In this document: one piece after another, positions 50,654 to 59,428 of the stretch
Position numbering within the stretch: position 1 is the first letter of the stretch
Layout: every line of letters starts with the position of its first letter
DNA from: an uncultured Lachnospiraceae bacterium
Lineage (GTDB): Bacteria > Bacillota > Clostridia > Lachnospirales > Lachnospiraceae
Direction of reading: 5' to 3'
DNA length: 64,000 nt
NCBI GenBank assembly: GCA_910578345.1
Contig: CAJTRA010000015.1
Coordinates: 1 to 64,000, forward strand
Notes under the pieces: model-generated
What the model was told of the DNA's origin: nothing
What the model saw: the letters and a program-made list of their open reading frames with translations, nothing else
Databases searched by the model: none
Translations under genes and position numbers: made by a program

Positions 50654-52105
50654 TCAAACATGAATCTCTGCCTTTATCCCCAGCAGCGCTTCATTCTCCT
50701 GAAGGATCGGACGGACTACTTCCTGTAAGAATCTCTCTACCTGAACCGGCGCACGCCCCACGTACTTCTTCGGATCCATCGTCTCTTTCAGCTCTTCTAC
50801 CGAGAGATTGAATACAGCGTCTTTCGCGATCAGCTCTAACAGATCATTCTCTCTTCCTTCCTGTTTCACATGGGCGCCTGCTTCCATGGAAAGCTCTCTG
50901 ATCCGCTCATGCAGTTCCTGTCTGTTGCCGCCCATCTTTACGGCATCCATCATGATATTCTCCGTCGCCATAAAGGGCAGCTCGCTCATAAGACGCTTCG
51001 TGATCACCTTGTCATATACGACCAATCCATCCACAACATTCAGGCACAGATCCAAGATGCCATCCACGGCCAGAAACGCTTCCGGAATAGACAGTCTCTT
51101 ATTGGCCGAATCGTCTAACGTCCTCTCAAACCACTGTGTGGCTGAGGTAATCGCCGGATTCAGCGCATCGATCATCACATATCTGGACAGCGAAGCGATC
51201 CGCTCACTCCGCATCGGATTTCTCTTATACGCCATAGCCGAAGAACCGATCTGGCTCTTCTCAAAAGGTTCCTCCACTTCTTTCAAATGCTGCAGCAATC
51301 TGATATCATTGGACATCTTATGCGCGGAGGCCGCAATTCCCGCCAGCACATTACACACCCTGGTGTCTACTTTTCTGGAATACGTCTGTCCTGACACCGG
51401 ATAACATTTCTCGAATCCCATCTTCTCTGCGATCATGGGATCAATCCGATCGATCGTCTCCTGATCCCCATTGAAAAGCTCCAGGAAAGAAGCCTGTGTC
51501 CCTGTCGTACCCTTAGACCCTAACAGTTTCATCGTAGAGAGCACATAGTCAAGATCCTCTAAATCCAGACAGAATTCCTGTGCCCACAGCGTCGCCCTCT
51601 TCCCCACCGTAGTCGGCTGTGCCGGCTGGAAATGCGTAAACGCCAGCGTCGGCAGCTCTTTATATTGCTGCGCAAATTCCGCCAGCTTAGCGATCACATT
51701 GACTAACTTGCGTTTCACCAGCCTAAGCGCCTCCGTCATCACAATAATATCCGTATTGTCTCCCACATAGCAGGATGTCGCTCCAAGATGGATAATTCCG
51801 GCTGCTTTCGGGCACTGCTGCCCATAGGCATAGACGTGACTCATCACATCATGCCGCACTTCCTTCTCTCTCGCTTTCGCAACCTCATAATTGATATCCT
51901 CCGCATGGGCCTTCAGCTCGTCAATCTGCTCTATGGTAATTACCGGTTTCCCATTCTGGCTAAGTCCCAGCTCCATCTCTGTCTCTGCCAGCGCAATCCA
52001 CAGTCTCCTCCATGTCCTGAATTTCATATCCGGCGAAAAGATATACTGCATCTCCTTACTGGCATACCGCTCCGACAATGGGCTTACATATCTGTCTGTA
52101 CTCAT
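50654..52105 (-). CDS. purB: Adenylosuccinate lyase
   Basis: PurB cleaves SAICAR and adenylosuccinate in purine synthesis. About 483 residues starting MSTDRYVSPLSERYASKEM. Family features: RHDVMSHVYAYGQQCPKAAG, HLGATSCYVGDNTD (catalytic His), LAFTHFQPAQPTTVGKR and the flexible signature loop GSSAMAYKRNPMRSERI with the catalytic Ser. Another ATG at 52138 is possible. It is embedded in the minus-strand run between the DUF5716/DUF5717 block (36-bp gap) and the VCBS-like gene (15-bp gap), so it is probably cotranscribed with one or both. Confidence 0.97.
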   Translation of the reverse strand: MSTDRYVSPLSERYASKEMQYIFSPDMKFRTWRRLWIALAETEMELGLSQNGKPVITIEQIDELKAHAEDINYEVAKAREKEVRHDVMSHVYAYGQQCPKAAGIIHLGATSCYVGDNTDIIVMTEALRLVKRKLVNVIAKLAEFAQQYKELPTLAFTHFQPAQPTTVGKRATLWAQEFCLDLEDLDYVLSTMKLLGSKGTTGTQASFLELFNGDQETIDRIDPMIAEKMGFEKCYPVSGQTYSRKVDTRVCNVLAGIAASAHKMSNDIRLLQHLKEVEEPFEKSQIGSSAMAYKRNPMRSERIASLSRYVMIDALNPAITSATQWFERTLDDSANKRLSIPEAFLAVDGILDLCLNVVDGLVVYDKVITKRLMSELPFMATENIMMDAVKMGGNRQELHERIRELSMEAGAHVKQEGRENDLLELIAKDAVFNLSVEELKETMDPKKYVGRAPVQVERFLQEVVRPILQENEALLGIKAEIHV

Positions 52106-52141
52106 CCTGCTCTCCATCCTTCCTGATCTTCTGACCATCTG

Positions 52142-53323
52142 TTACTGAAATTTCTTCTCATATTCCTCCACAGCTCCCATGATCTCTTTCGTATACTGCG
52201 GATATTTCTCCACCAGCTCTTTGATTTCTTTCTGGGACCCGCCTGCCACCACTTCTTTGTTATATTCCATCCGCCGCCGCAGAGACTGCCTTCTGATAAT
52301 CAGATTATGCCTGATCTCCACCATCTCTTTCCGGTCTAAGATTGCCTCTGTCTGATGCAGCCATATGGCGGGATCCTTGATCTGGTAACACTTTAACATC
52401 TGGAGCAGTTCCCGTTCATTATGGTCCAGATCCCGTTCCGCTTTTCTTAAGTTCTCCCGTTCTGCCCTCTCCGCCCGATAATTATTCCACAGTTCCATCA
52501 GTTCTTTTGCACTGCCCACCCCATACTTGAGCTGCAAATAGTCTAACAGATTCGTGTTATTGACGTATCTGATCTTCACTTTATTCTGCAGAAGGATGAT
52601 CTTATTGATCCCGTTCTCCACACGGCGAAGCTCCTGTCTCGCATCCAGATGCTTGACATAGATGACTGTGATTACCACAGCCGCCGTCAACGCTGTCAGC
52701 AGATATCCTGCTTTCGTATCCATATCCAGAAAGAACTGCAGGAACAAAAGCAGCAGAATGCAGAGCCCCAACGCTACGACACAGATGATTGCCATGCCGC
52801 GGGTATCTGCGATTATGCTCATCACTTCATTCTTACGGTACAGATAAGCGTGTTTCTCTCCCTCCAGCCGTCCCAGATCCTGCTTAATCAAAGCCTGGTA
52901 CTCCTCCGCCTCGGTAAGCTTCTCAAATCCTTCTTCCACTTCATCGGCGATCCGCTCCATAAGCTGGTATTGCTCATCACTGATCCGGCGCGGCCTCTCC
53001 ATAAAGTCTGCCTTGCTGTCCTGCAGCTCTGCAACCCGTCTGGCACACTCTTTGAGCTGTTCGCTCTCCTCTGGCGGAAGCGCTTCAATTTCCTCCATAT
53101 CCTTGAGATAGGAAGTCACCATTTCATACTCATAGGTCAGATTCTCCAGCTCCTTGGTTGCATCCGCCATCTTCTCCAGACAGTTCTTGACATAGTCTTC
53201 TCTCTGTTCCTTGTTCTCATAATCGACCTGGTGATCGACTTCTCCGTCTTCCCACTGGATTTCGTCGAATTCTTCCTGGTTTTTTCTTTGAAACCGATTC
53301 TTTATTTTTCCAAATAATCCCAT
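52142..53323 (-). CDS. Coiled-coil protein with two central membrane helices
   Basis: 393 residues. The N-terminal half (about 1-175) is charged and strongly helical, with an acidic start (EEFDEIQWEDGEVDHQVDYE) and heptad-like stretches. Two membrane helices lie at about 180-200 and 207-225 (GMAIICVVALGLCILLLLFLQFFL and GYLLTALTAAVVITVIYV). The C-terminal half (about 230-393) is again coiled coil. I do not recognise a named family. It is the fourth gene of the block that starts with the 1187-residue protein; it could anchor the others to the membrane. GAGAGG lies 9 nt before the ATG. Confidence 0.75.
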   Translation of the reverse strand: MGLFGKIKNRFQRKNQEEFDEIQWEDGEVDHQVDYENKEQREDYVKNCLEKMADATKELENLTYEYEMVTSYLKDMEEIEALPPEESEQLKECARRVAELQDSKADFMERPRRISDEQYQLMERIADEVEEGFEKLTEAEEYQALIKQDLGRLEGEKHAYLYRKNEVMSIIADTRGMAIICVVALGLCILLLLFLQFFLDMDTKAGYLLTALTAAVVITVIYVKHLDARQELRRVENGINKIILLQNKVKIRYVNNTNLLDYLQLKYGVGSAKELMELWNNYRAERAERENLRKAERDLDHNERELLQMLKCYQIKDPAIWLHQTEAILDRKEMVEIRHNLIIRRQSLRRRMEYNKEVVAGGSQKEIKELVEKYPQYTKEIMGAVEEYEKKFQ

Positions 53324-53364
53324 GTCTTTTCAATCCTCTCTGTTACCTCTGCTCTTTTTGCCGC

Positions 53365-54210
53365 TCAGGAGACAAATTCCCGGTATTCTTCCCGCAGCTT
53401 GGTCGTCAGCCTCTCGATCTCGTGATAATATGGCGCGTCATTTCCCGCCGTGCTGCTTCCCTCCTCCTTGAACACCTGCAGCGTAAAGAGCATCCGGTTC
53501 TCATCTGTCGCCTCGAACTGTCCCGCTGTCTGCTCGATCCGCCGCTCCACCTGCAAAGATGCGTTATGGTACTGCGGATGATCCGCAATAAAAGCGACGT
53601 ATTCTTTATCCTGACTATACATACGCACAGAGGCCAGATACAGCGCAAGGCTCTCCTTCGCCCCGTCCGTCTCATAGGCCTGCCGGAATCTTTCAGCCGC
53701 CTGCCGGAACATAAACAGTTTCGCGTAAGCGACTCCCATGTTGTGCAGGATCCCTGATGAAAGCTGCTTATCCGTATCCGTCATCTGCACAAGCAAGGCA
53801 TAATACTGTTTCAGGGCGCCGTAATATTTTCTGTTCTGCAGCATATAATCTGCCTTGGCTTTCTTCCTCTCGTAAGGGTTCAGTCCTTCGCTTCCCCGAA
53901 TCAATTCTTCTGCCCTGGCAACCACCTCTGCCGGATAAAGATTGACATACTCTAATATGATACCCGCAAAAGCGGCGGTAGAACCATTTTGGTTCAGCAG
54001 CGAATACAGCGCATGGGCTAACTGATTCAGACCGCACTGTTCATCCAGCCACCGCACCAGATCCTTCTGCATAATCTCCGGATCCAGCATTTCTGCTTTC
54101 TCCACCAGAAGATAACACAACTCCTCCACAGAATACAAGTTAATATAGAATTTCTCCACAAAATAAGGTTTCTCGGCATACTTGCCAGTACCCAGTATGA
54201 TCTGTCCCAT
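53365..54210 (-). CDS. TPR-like protein of the DUF5716/DUF5717 block
   Basis: About 281 residues, mostly helical. ADYMLQNRKYYGALKQYYALL and GILHNMGVAYAKLFMFRQAAERFRQAYE are clear tetratricopeptide repeats, and NAALY-like patterns continue to about residue 215. The N-terminal 80 residues (FVEKFYINLYSVEELCYLLVEKAEML) are less regular. It has neither signal peptide nor membrane helix, so it is probably a cytoplasmic scaffold. AGAGGAACAAAAGAG precedes the ATG at 54210; the upstream frame overlaps the previous gene. Only 26 bp separate it from that gene. Confidence 0.75.
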   Translation of the reverse strand: MGQIILGTGKYAEKPYFVEKFYINLYSVEELCYLLVEKAEMLDPEIMQKDLVRWLDEQCGLNQLAHALYSLLNQNGSTAAFAGIILEYVNLYPAEVVARAEELIRGSEGLNPYERKKAKADYMLQNRKYYGALKQYYALLVQMTDTDKQLSSGILHNMGVAYAKLFMFRQAAERFRQAYETDGAKESLALYLASVRMYSQDKEYVAFIADHPQYHNASLQVERRIEQTAGQFEATDENRMLFTLQVFKEEGSSTAGNDAPYYHEIERLTTKLREEYREFVS

Positions 54211-54235
54211 CTCTTTTGTTCCTCTACCGTCTTTC

Positions 54236-55546
54236 TCATATCCCAAAGGCTTCTTCCCAGACTCTTCCACTAGGAAGAAACAACTCGCCGAATCCCAGAT
54301 CCGTCACCTTGACAAGCACCTGATCCGGCGCGCCCATTCTCATTTCCATATGATATCTCGTAAACGGCGCCCTGCCGCCCCCGTCGTCTGACAGAGAAAT
54401 TACCTTCGTCTCGATATTCTTTCCATTGAGGGGCGTGATCACAAACTGCAGCTCCTTTTCTTTCGTCAGAAGAAAATCACACTCCTTATAGGATTCATAC
54501 CAGTTCTGTCCTGCATCCAACAGGGCATAATAAGACTCCTTCCCCCGTCGCACCACATTCATGCCTATATTAGCTTTCAGCATATCCCGTCCCAGGAAAA
54601 TATGACGCCTGCCCTCCTCACTCGGTTCCAGTTTCTCTAAAAGCCCATAGCAGGCTCCCCTACTAAATAGATTATTTCCTTGAAAAACTCTCCTATTATG
54701 GCAGAGAAATTGCAAGGATCTCTCCTGCCATCCGGACTTAAATCCATCTCCCAAAAGATACACGGACGATATGAATCTTCCTTCACACACAGCCTGCACA
54801 ATCCCTAGGAACCGCTCGTCTGCCAGAAGATAGGCATCCTGCCTGATCTTCTCCTCCTCTGTCTCATCAGGAATTACCAGCGTCTCATAGGTCTGTTCTT
54901 CAATCAGGACGACGACCGGCGTCGTGCGCTTATTACATTCCATCCGGTAAAGTTTCAATCTTCTTCCGTCATGCTCACAGGCCATCACCTGATGATACCA
55001 CAACTCAAGCGGCTGATGAAGCATGAAAGAATAGAAACTCTCCGTATGACTTTGGAAATAGATGTGAGATGTTTTAAACCCCAGATTTGCTGAGGCAAGC
55101 GAGAGGATCTCCACCATTCTGTCATCCAGTTCATCCACCGTGAACATGATCGCATCCATCTTCTCTATGGGCGCTATGAAGTTCATCAACGCCATGCTCC
55201 GTTTCACAAAAAGCGTAAGCAGTGCCACTGGATCAAAAACTTCCCCATCCAGTTCGATTTCGTCTCCCTTCCTGGCGGCCATAAGAATGCCGTCTACCGG
55301 AAACATGTCTTCCGCGTCCGCATACTTTACGGCATCCTTACCATAATACCATTGATTGACGCCCTTTCGTTTACATAACATGGTCGGAATATTATACTGT
55401 TTCGTGCCTACCACCGTCGCCACAGTATCTACATCCTCCTGGCCATAAATGCAATAGCTGATCTGGGAATACCACTCTCCCAGATCATACCCCACAAGCA
55501 CACTTCCCTTATGCAGTTTGTTCCCTTCTCTCCGATCTAAGAACAT
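54236..55546 (-). CDS. DUF5716 protein, Hsp70/actin-fold-like
   Basis: 436 residues. The start SVLVGYDLGEWYSQISYCIYG resembles the phosphate-1 loop of the Hsp70/actin/sugar-kinase ATPase fold (a GxDxGxxxSxI pattern), and VDGILMAARKGDE, FVKRSMALM, VMACEHDGRRLKLYRM and SVYLLGDGFKSGWQERSLQFL fit successive parts of such a fold. GFGELFLPSGRVWEEAFG closes the chain. I recall this family as DUF5716, seen in Lachnospiraceae. The nucleotide-binding assignment is inference. GGGAGGTGCAAGT precedes the ATG. It lies between the 1187-residue protein and a TPR protein, so a chaperone-like or assembly role is plausible. Confidence 0.75.
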   Translation of the reverse strand: MFLDRREGNKLHKGSVLVGYDLGEWYSQISYCIYGQEDVDTVATVVGTKQYNIPTMLCKRKGVNQWYYGKDAVKYADAEDMFPVDGILMAARKGDEIELDGEVFDPVALLTLFVKRSMALMNFIAPIEKMDAIMFTVDELDDRMVEILSLASANLGFKTSHIYFQSHTESFYSFMLHQPLELWYHQVMACEHDGRRLKLYRMECNKRTTPVVVLIEEQTYETLVIPDETEEEKIRQDAYLLADERFLGIVQAVCEGRFISSVYLLGDGFKSGWQERSLQFLCHNRRVFQGNNLFSRGACYGLLEKLEPSEEGRRHIFLGRDMLKANIGMNVVRRGKESYYALLDAGQNWYESYKECDFLLTKEKELQFVITPLNGKNIETKVISLSDDGGGRAPFTRYHMEMRMGAPDQVLVKVTDLGFGELFLPSGRVWEEAFGI

Positions 55547-55659
55547 ACTTGCACCTCCCTATCTGTTCCGGCGTAAATTTCCGTAACCGTTCAGTCTTAC
55601 ACAAAATGCTCCAAAGCCGCATTCTGACGCTTTCCCGCTACCGCCAGATCCTTTCAGGA

Positions 55660-58600
55660 TCAGCGCAGCCGAAACAGATTCTCTACCACAAAATCCTGTC
55701 TATAATACTGTTGGAGCAGATCGTTCACCGTGTCATAATCATGCAGTGTCTTTCCGATCATAATATCATTGAGCACTGTAAAGCGACTCTCGAAATCCTC
55801 CGGCTCGATCTCACTTGCTGTAATACTATTGCTTCTGGTCGGCTGTGAACTGTTTCCCGATTCCTCGGTGATATAGTATTGGAGACGCTCTCCGAAGAAA
55901 AGAACGAACTCCTTAACACAGATCCCCGCAAACATATCGCGCATTTCTTCCGTGCAGTATTCACTCTCCGGGCTTCCTTCATCCTGGATCATATAATGGA
56001 TCATCGCTCTGCATCCTGGAGCCGCCCGGTACTCAATCAGCGTCTTATCCTGGTATTCATCCATCTGTGGAATAAACCCCTGGTAGTCTTTATAGAGCGG
56101 CAGCACGATCCGCTCAGCCAGAAGATCCCTCAGAAAGGCGCAGCATGTCTGCCTGATGCGGTCATCCTGCTCATGTCTGTTCTCCGCATAATACTGCAAA
56201 AAGGCCATTTTGCATACCCGGTGCATAAACACTTCCTTCTGATACAACTGCATCACGCCCCAGAATATGTACGGATCCGTGATCTGCTCCTTGACTGCAT
56301 AATCATAACAACACTGGGATAGAAACGCCATCCTCAGCTCTTCATTGCCCATACCTTTATTATAAGTGCGGAAGATCTCGATCTTATCCCCCACATGCGC
56401 ACCGGTATAAAGCATCTGCTCTAACATCCGCTCACAGATCTCATAAGTATTCATGCCAAAAGATTCCGCTGTCTTCCAGATATCCCGCATATCCTTGATA
56501 CTCCCACGGAAATATCTGATCAGATAGTCGAGCACATTCTCGTCATATTTCCCTTTCTGTACGACATAGACGAGCACACACGTCATAACCGGATCTTCCT
56601 GCATCTGTTCCTCTTCCAGCAGTCTGCTGCACAACTTCAGCAGTACTTTGGCATCCATATGATAGGGGCCGCACCGCTGTACCCACTGCCACGCCTCCTC
56701 GTCCAGCTCCCTGATGACCATACACCGCACAGCTTCCCTACGGTCCCTCCGAAAGACGTCTTCCGGCCGAAGTGTCAGCAGATAATCATCCATCTCCCGC
56801 ATTCTGTCCTTCGCATAATAGAACCGGACCAACATCATACGGATCTCTTTCTTCACCGGCTCCGCGATCTGGTCGGATGCCGCAAGAAGCAGAAACAGAT
56901 CTACATTATCCTCCTGTATCGTAAATGTCTTCTGATATTCAAAACAGGTATACACTGCGTACCAGAAGTTCTCCCGCATAAAAGGCGAAATCATAAGAGC
57001 CAGTTTCTCCGGGCCGCACAAGTTCTCGATCTGATAGTCCACGCTCTTCGTATACCGATTGCCTTCCCGGTCTCCCAAAAGGATCTTGCAGTCAGAATCA
57101 TAGACCGGAACATAGGCTCTCCCCTCACTCACCGGGTAGACACTTTCCCTGACTCCATAAGGATACACTACGATAGCCTCCGTGATCTTGTCCGAGAACA
57201 CCTTGATCTCTTTCATGAAGAGAAGGGTTACAAGCTGCGAAGCGCTCTCCTCATCAATCATGGGCAGACTGATCACATTACGGTACAGATAAGCCAGATC
57301 CTTATTGATCCGGCCATACCGGATCTGTTCGGCCACAAACCGCTCTATGGCGGCGATATAGTTCAGATAGATCTCTGTCATATGTTCCCTGTGCTGATGC
57401 ACATAGGCATACAAATACGCCGTGATCTCATAACTTAAGTTGCTCTGATAAGCAAAGTACATGAGCACGATCTTCGGCAGCGGCTCACTGTGGTCTAGCG
57501 GCGCTGACATCATATAATATTCATACAGGCGGGTGATCCGCAGATTCTGCGCCACCCCGGCCTGATACCATTCGAAATAGGCCGGCCCGCTGCAATTTCC
57601 CTTGATCAGCAGCGTACAGATCGCATGCAGAATATCATTCTGGGGTCTCCTGCTATAACATCCCTTCAGGATACGCAGAACACTTTCTGAATAAGTCCTC
57701 TCCTTCTGTGCCAGATAAACAATCTGCAGGACAATCTCTTCTTTCATAAGATCATGGCGGACAGCATAAGAGAGAACCTGCCGCTCAAATACATCCAGTT
57801 TCATAAGCATTGCCGGATTCATGCACAGCAGATGCCATGCTTCCAGATAAATCACCGGCGAGGTACAATGATACCGCGACAATTCTTCCAATAGATGCCA
57901 TTTCCGCGCCGGACTCTTACTGTACTCCTCCGACAGATGCATCAGAAGCCAGGCAATCCGCCAGTTTCCCCGGTTACGGACATAAAGCTCTGAGATTTCC
58001 TCCGCCACCTCATCCACATAACTGTCTTCTCTCCCATAAAGCGTCGTAAGATACAGATAATAGCACCACAGTTCAGGACGCTCCTCCCTTTCCTGCGCAA
58101 CCCTGTCTTCATACTTCTCAATCATCCAGCGAGCCTCATGATACCGCTCCTCCGTAAGCAGAATCTGCGCCTGGAACAGCTTTAAAGTGATATCTTTATC
58201 ATCGATTGCAACCAGACGGTTTAACAGTCTGTTGCTCTCTGTCATCCACGTTCTGGCGCTGATCTTCTTAAAGCGAAACGATTGGTAATACTCCATCAGA
58301 TCCACTGTGAGTTCCTTTTTCTCCCGATACCACTCCTGCTCTCTTCTGCCAACCCTCCGCCGGATCACCGTAACCGGTATGCGGATGTCGCCATGATCTA
58401 AGACCAGCGTAATACAGCCATAATTATTTCCGGCATGTAATTTCTCATGGTTTACATAATAGTATAATCGATAGCTATTTCCGAGAAAAGAAGATTCCGT
58501 TACCTCATCTTCTTCCACCTGAAGAAACTCCCCTTCTGTTCTGATCCCAAAATGCGCATATCCCCAGCCATTACGATTCACAACAAGCGTATACCGCATT

Positions 58601-59223
58601 TCCTCCGTCGGATCCTCTATTCTGATCTCTGTTTCTTCCGGAATATATTCAATTGGCCTTTTCTTGTTGATCTCCAGAAGAAATTCTTCCACATTATGTT
58701 CGTTATCGCGAACAGCGCTAAGACCCAGGTAAGCAGCATAATGCTGCTTGTCATTGCCCATGAACGCCCCTGCAAATTCCCTGGAATAGAACAGCTTCAC
58801 CGCTTCTTCCCAGTTGCTCTTCGCCAGATTCGTAAAATGAAACAAATTCCTGACATTGCCCAGACTGGAGGAAATCGTCTGTGCTGCGATAGAAACAGCA
58901 AAGGGAAGATAGTATTCCCCCTGGTTAGAAATGAGATTGAAAGCGCCCTTAATCTCCTCCCCTGGCTCCATCCCATGCGCATCAAACCGGTAGAAGATCT
59001 CATCCTGCGAACCGCTAAACGTGCGAGTGACACATTCCATACGCAGATCAGAGGAAATCACTTGTCCCTCTGTCACCTGACCTGCCGGGCCATAGACACG
59101 AAAGCTGCCCTCCGCCACAGTTCCAGCCTCCATCTCAAGCTGAATCCGCTGGCAGGAAATCTCCAGCGATCCTTTCTCATGAATAAACTTTCCGTTTAAA
59201 ATCTCTTCCACTGCCTGACGCAC
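55660..59223 (-). CDS. DUF5717 protein, very large beta/helical-repeat protein
   Basis: 1187 residues with neither signal peptide nor membrane helix. Residues 1-320 are beta-rich with Ig-like stretches (GSFRVYGPAGQVTEGQVISS, MEPGEEIKGAFNLISNQGEY, NYGCITLVLDHGDIRIPVTV). The rest is a helical solenoid with TPR-like units, for example LKLFQAQILLTEERYHEARW, WLLMHLSEEYSKSPARKWHLL and LAYLYRNVISLP. I recall this as DUF5717; no function is known to me. The start is GTG with a weak upstream SD sequence (GGAAAGG), so it may be slightly misplaced. It is the first gene of the block and divergent from the second SpoIID-like gene. Confidence 0.8.
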   Translation of the reverse strand: MRQAVEEILNGKFIHEKGSLEISCQRIQLEMEAGTVAEGSFRVYGPAGQVTEGQVISSDLRMECVTRTFSGSQDEIFYRFDAHGMEPGEEIKGAFNLISNQGEYYLPFAVSIAAQTISSSLGNVRNLFHFTNLAKSNWEEAVKLFYSREFAGAFMGNDKQHYAAYLGLSAVRDNEHNVEEFLLEINKKRPIEYIPEETEIRIEDPTEEMRYTLVVNRNGWGYAHFGIRTEGEFLQVEEDEVTESSFLGNSYRLYYYVNHEKLHAGNNYGCITLVLDHGDIRIPVTVIRRRVGRREQEWYREKKELTVDLMEYYQSFRFKKISARTWMTESNRLLNRLVAIDDKDITLKLFQAQILLTEERYHEARWMIEKYEDRVAQEREERPELWCYYLYLTTLYGREDSYVDEVAEEISELYVRNRGNWRIAWLLMHLSEEYSKSPARKWHLLEELSRYHCTSPVIYLEAWHLLCMNPAMLMKLDVFERQVLSYAVRHDLMKEEIVLQIVYLAQKERTYSESVLRILKGCYSRRPQNDILHAICTLLIKGNCSGPAYFEWYQAGVAQNLRITRLYEYYMMSAPLDHSEPLPKIVLMYFAYQSNLSYEITAYLYAYVHQHREHMTEIYLNYIAAIERFVAEQIRYGRINKDLAYLYRNVISLPMIDEESASQLVTLLFMKEIKVFSDKITEAIVVYPYGVRESVYPVSEGRAYVPVYDSDCKILLGDREGNRYTKSVDYQIENLCGPEKLALMISPFMRENFWYAVYTCFEYQKTFTIQEDNVDLFLLLAASDQIAEPVKKEIRMMLVRFYYAKDRMREMDDYLLTLRPEDVFRRDRREAVRCMVIRELDEEAWQWVQRCGPYHMDAKVLLKLCSRLLEEEQMQEDPVMTCVLVYVVQKGKYDENVLDYLIRYFRGSIKDMRDIWKTAESFGMNTYEICERMLEQMLYTGAHVGDKIEIFRTYNKGMGNEELRMAFLSQCCYDYAVKEQITDPYIFWGVMQLYQKEVFMHRVCKMAFLQYYAENRHEQDDRIRQTCCAFLRDLLAERIVLPLYKDYQGFIPQMDEYQDKTLIEYRAAPGCRAMIHYMIQDEGSPESEYCTEEMRDMFAGICVKEFVLFFGERLQYYITEESGNSSQPTRSNSITASEIEPEDFESRFTVLNDIMIGKTLHDYDTVNDLLQQYYRQDFVVENLFRLR

Positions 59224-59373
59224 GATTCCAGTCTGCCTTTCCAGTAACCGCTGTTCACACCGGCTACCATTCTACATAGTTATTAAAATTATACCATTGA
59301 CCGGGCTGGCTGTGCAATATAAAATCCAGTAACCTCTCTGTCCCGCCGTAAAACATAAGCTGTAAAACCAGTA

Positions 59374-59401
59374 ACCAATCCTCCCTGTGATACATACCAT
59401 A
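59374..59401 (+). promoter_or_regulatory. Sigma-K-like promoter of the second SpoIID-like gene
   Basis: AC (59374-59375), a 17-nt spacer, then CATACCATA (59393-59401) match the AC-N16/17-CATANNNTA consensus of sigma-K. The start codon lies 27 bp downstream. Short matches of this kind can arise by chance. Confidence 0.4.
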
Positions 59402-59428
59402 TTAGGAAGAGAATACGCGAGGTTTTTT

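Noticed and set aside
55651..55665. GATCCT/AGGATC hairpin at the end of the 1187-residue gene as a terminator
   Set aside because: Only 6 bp, no T-run, and it overlaps the coding end; it does not separate the gene from DUF5716.
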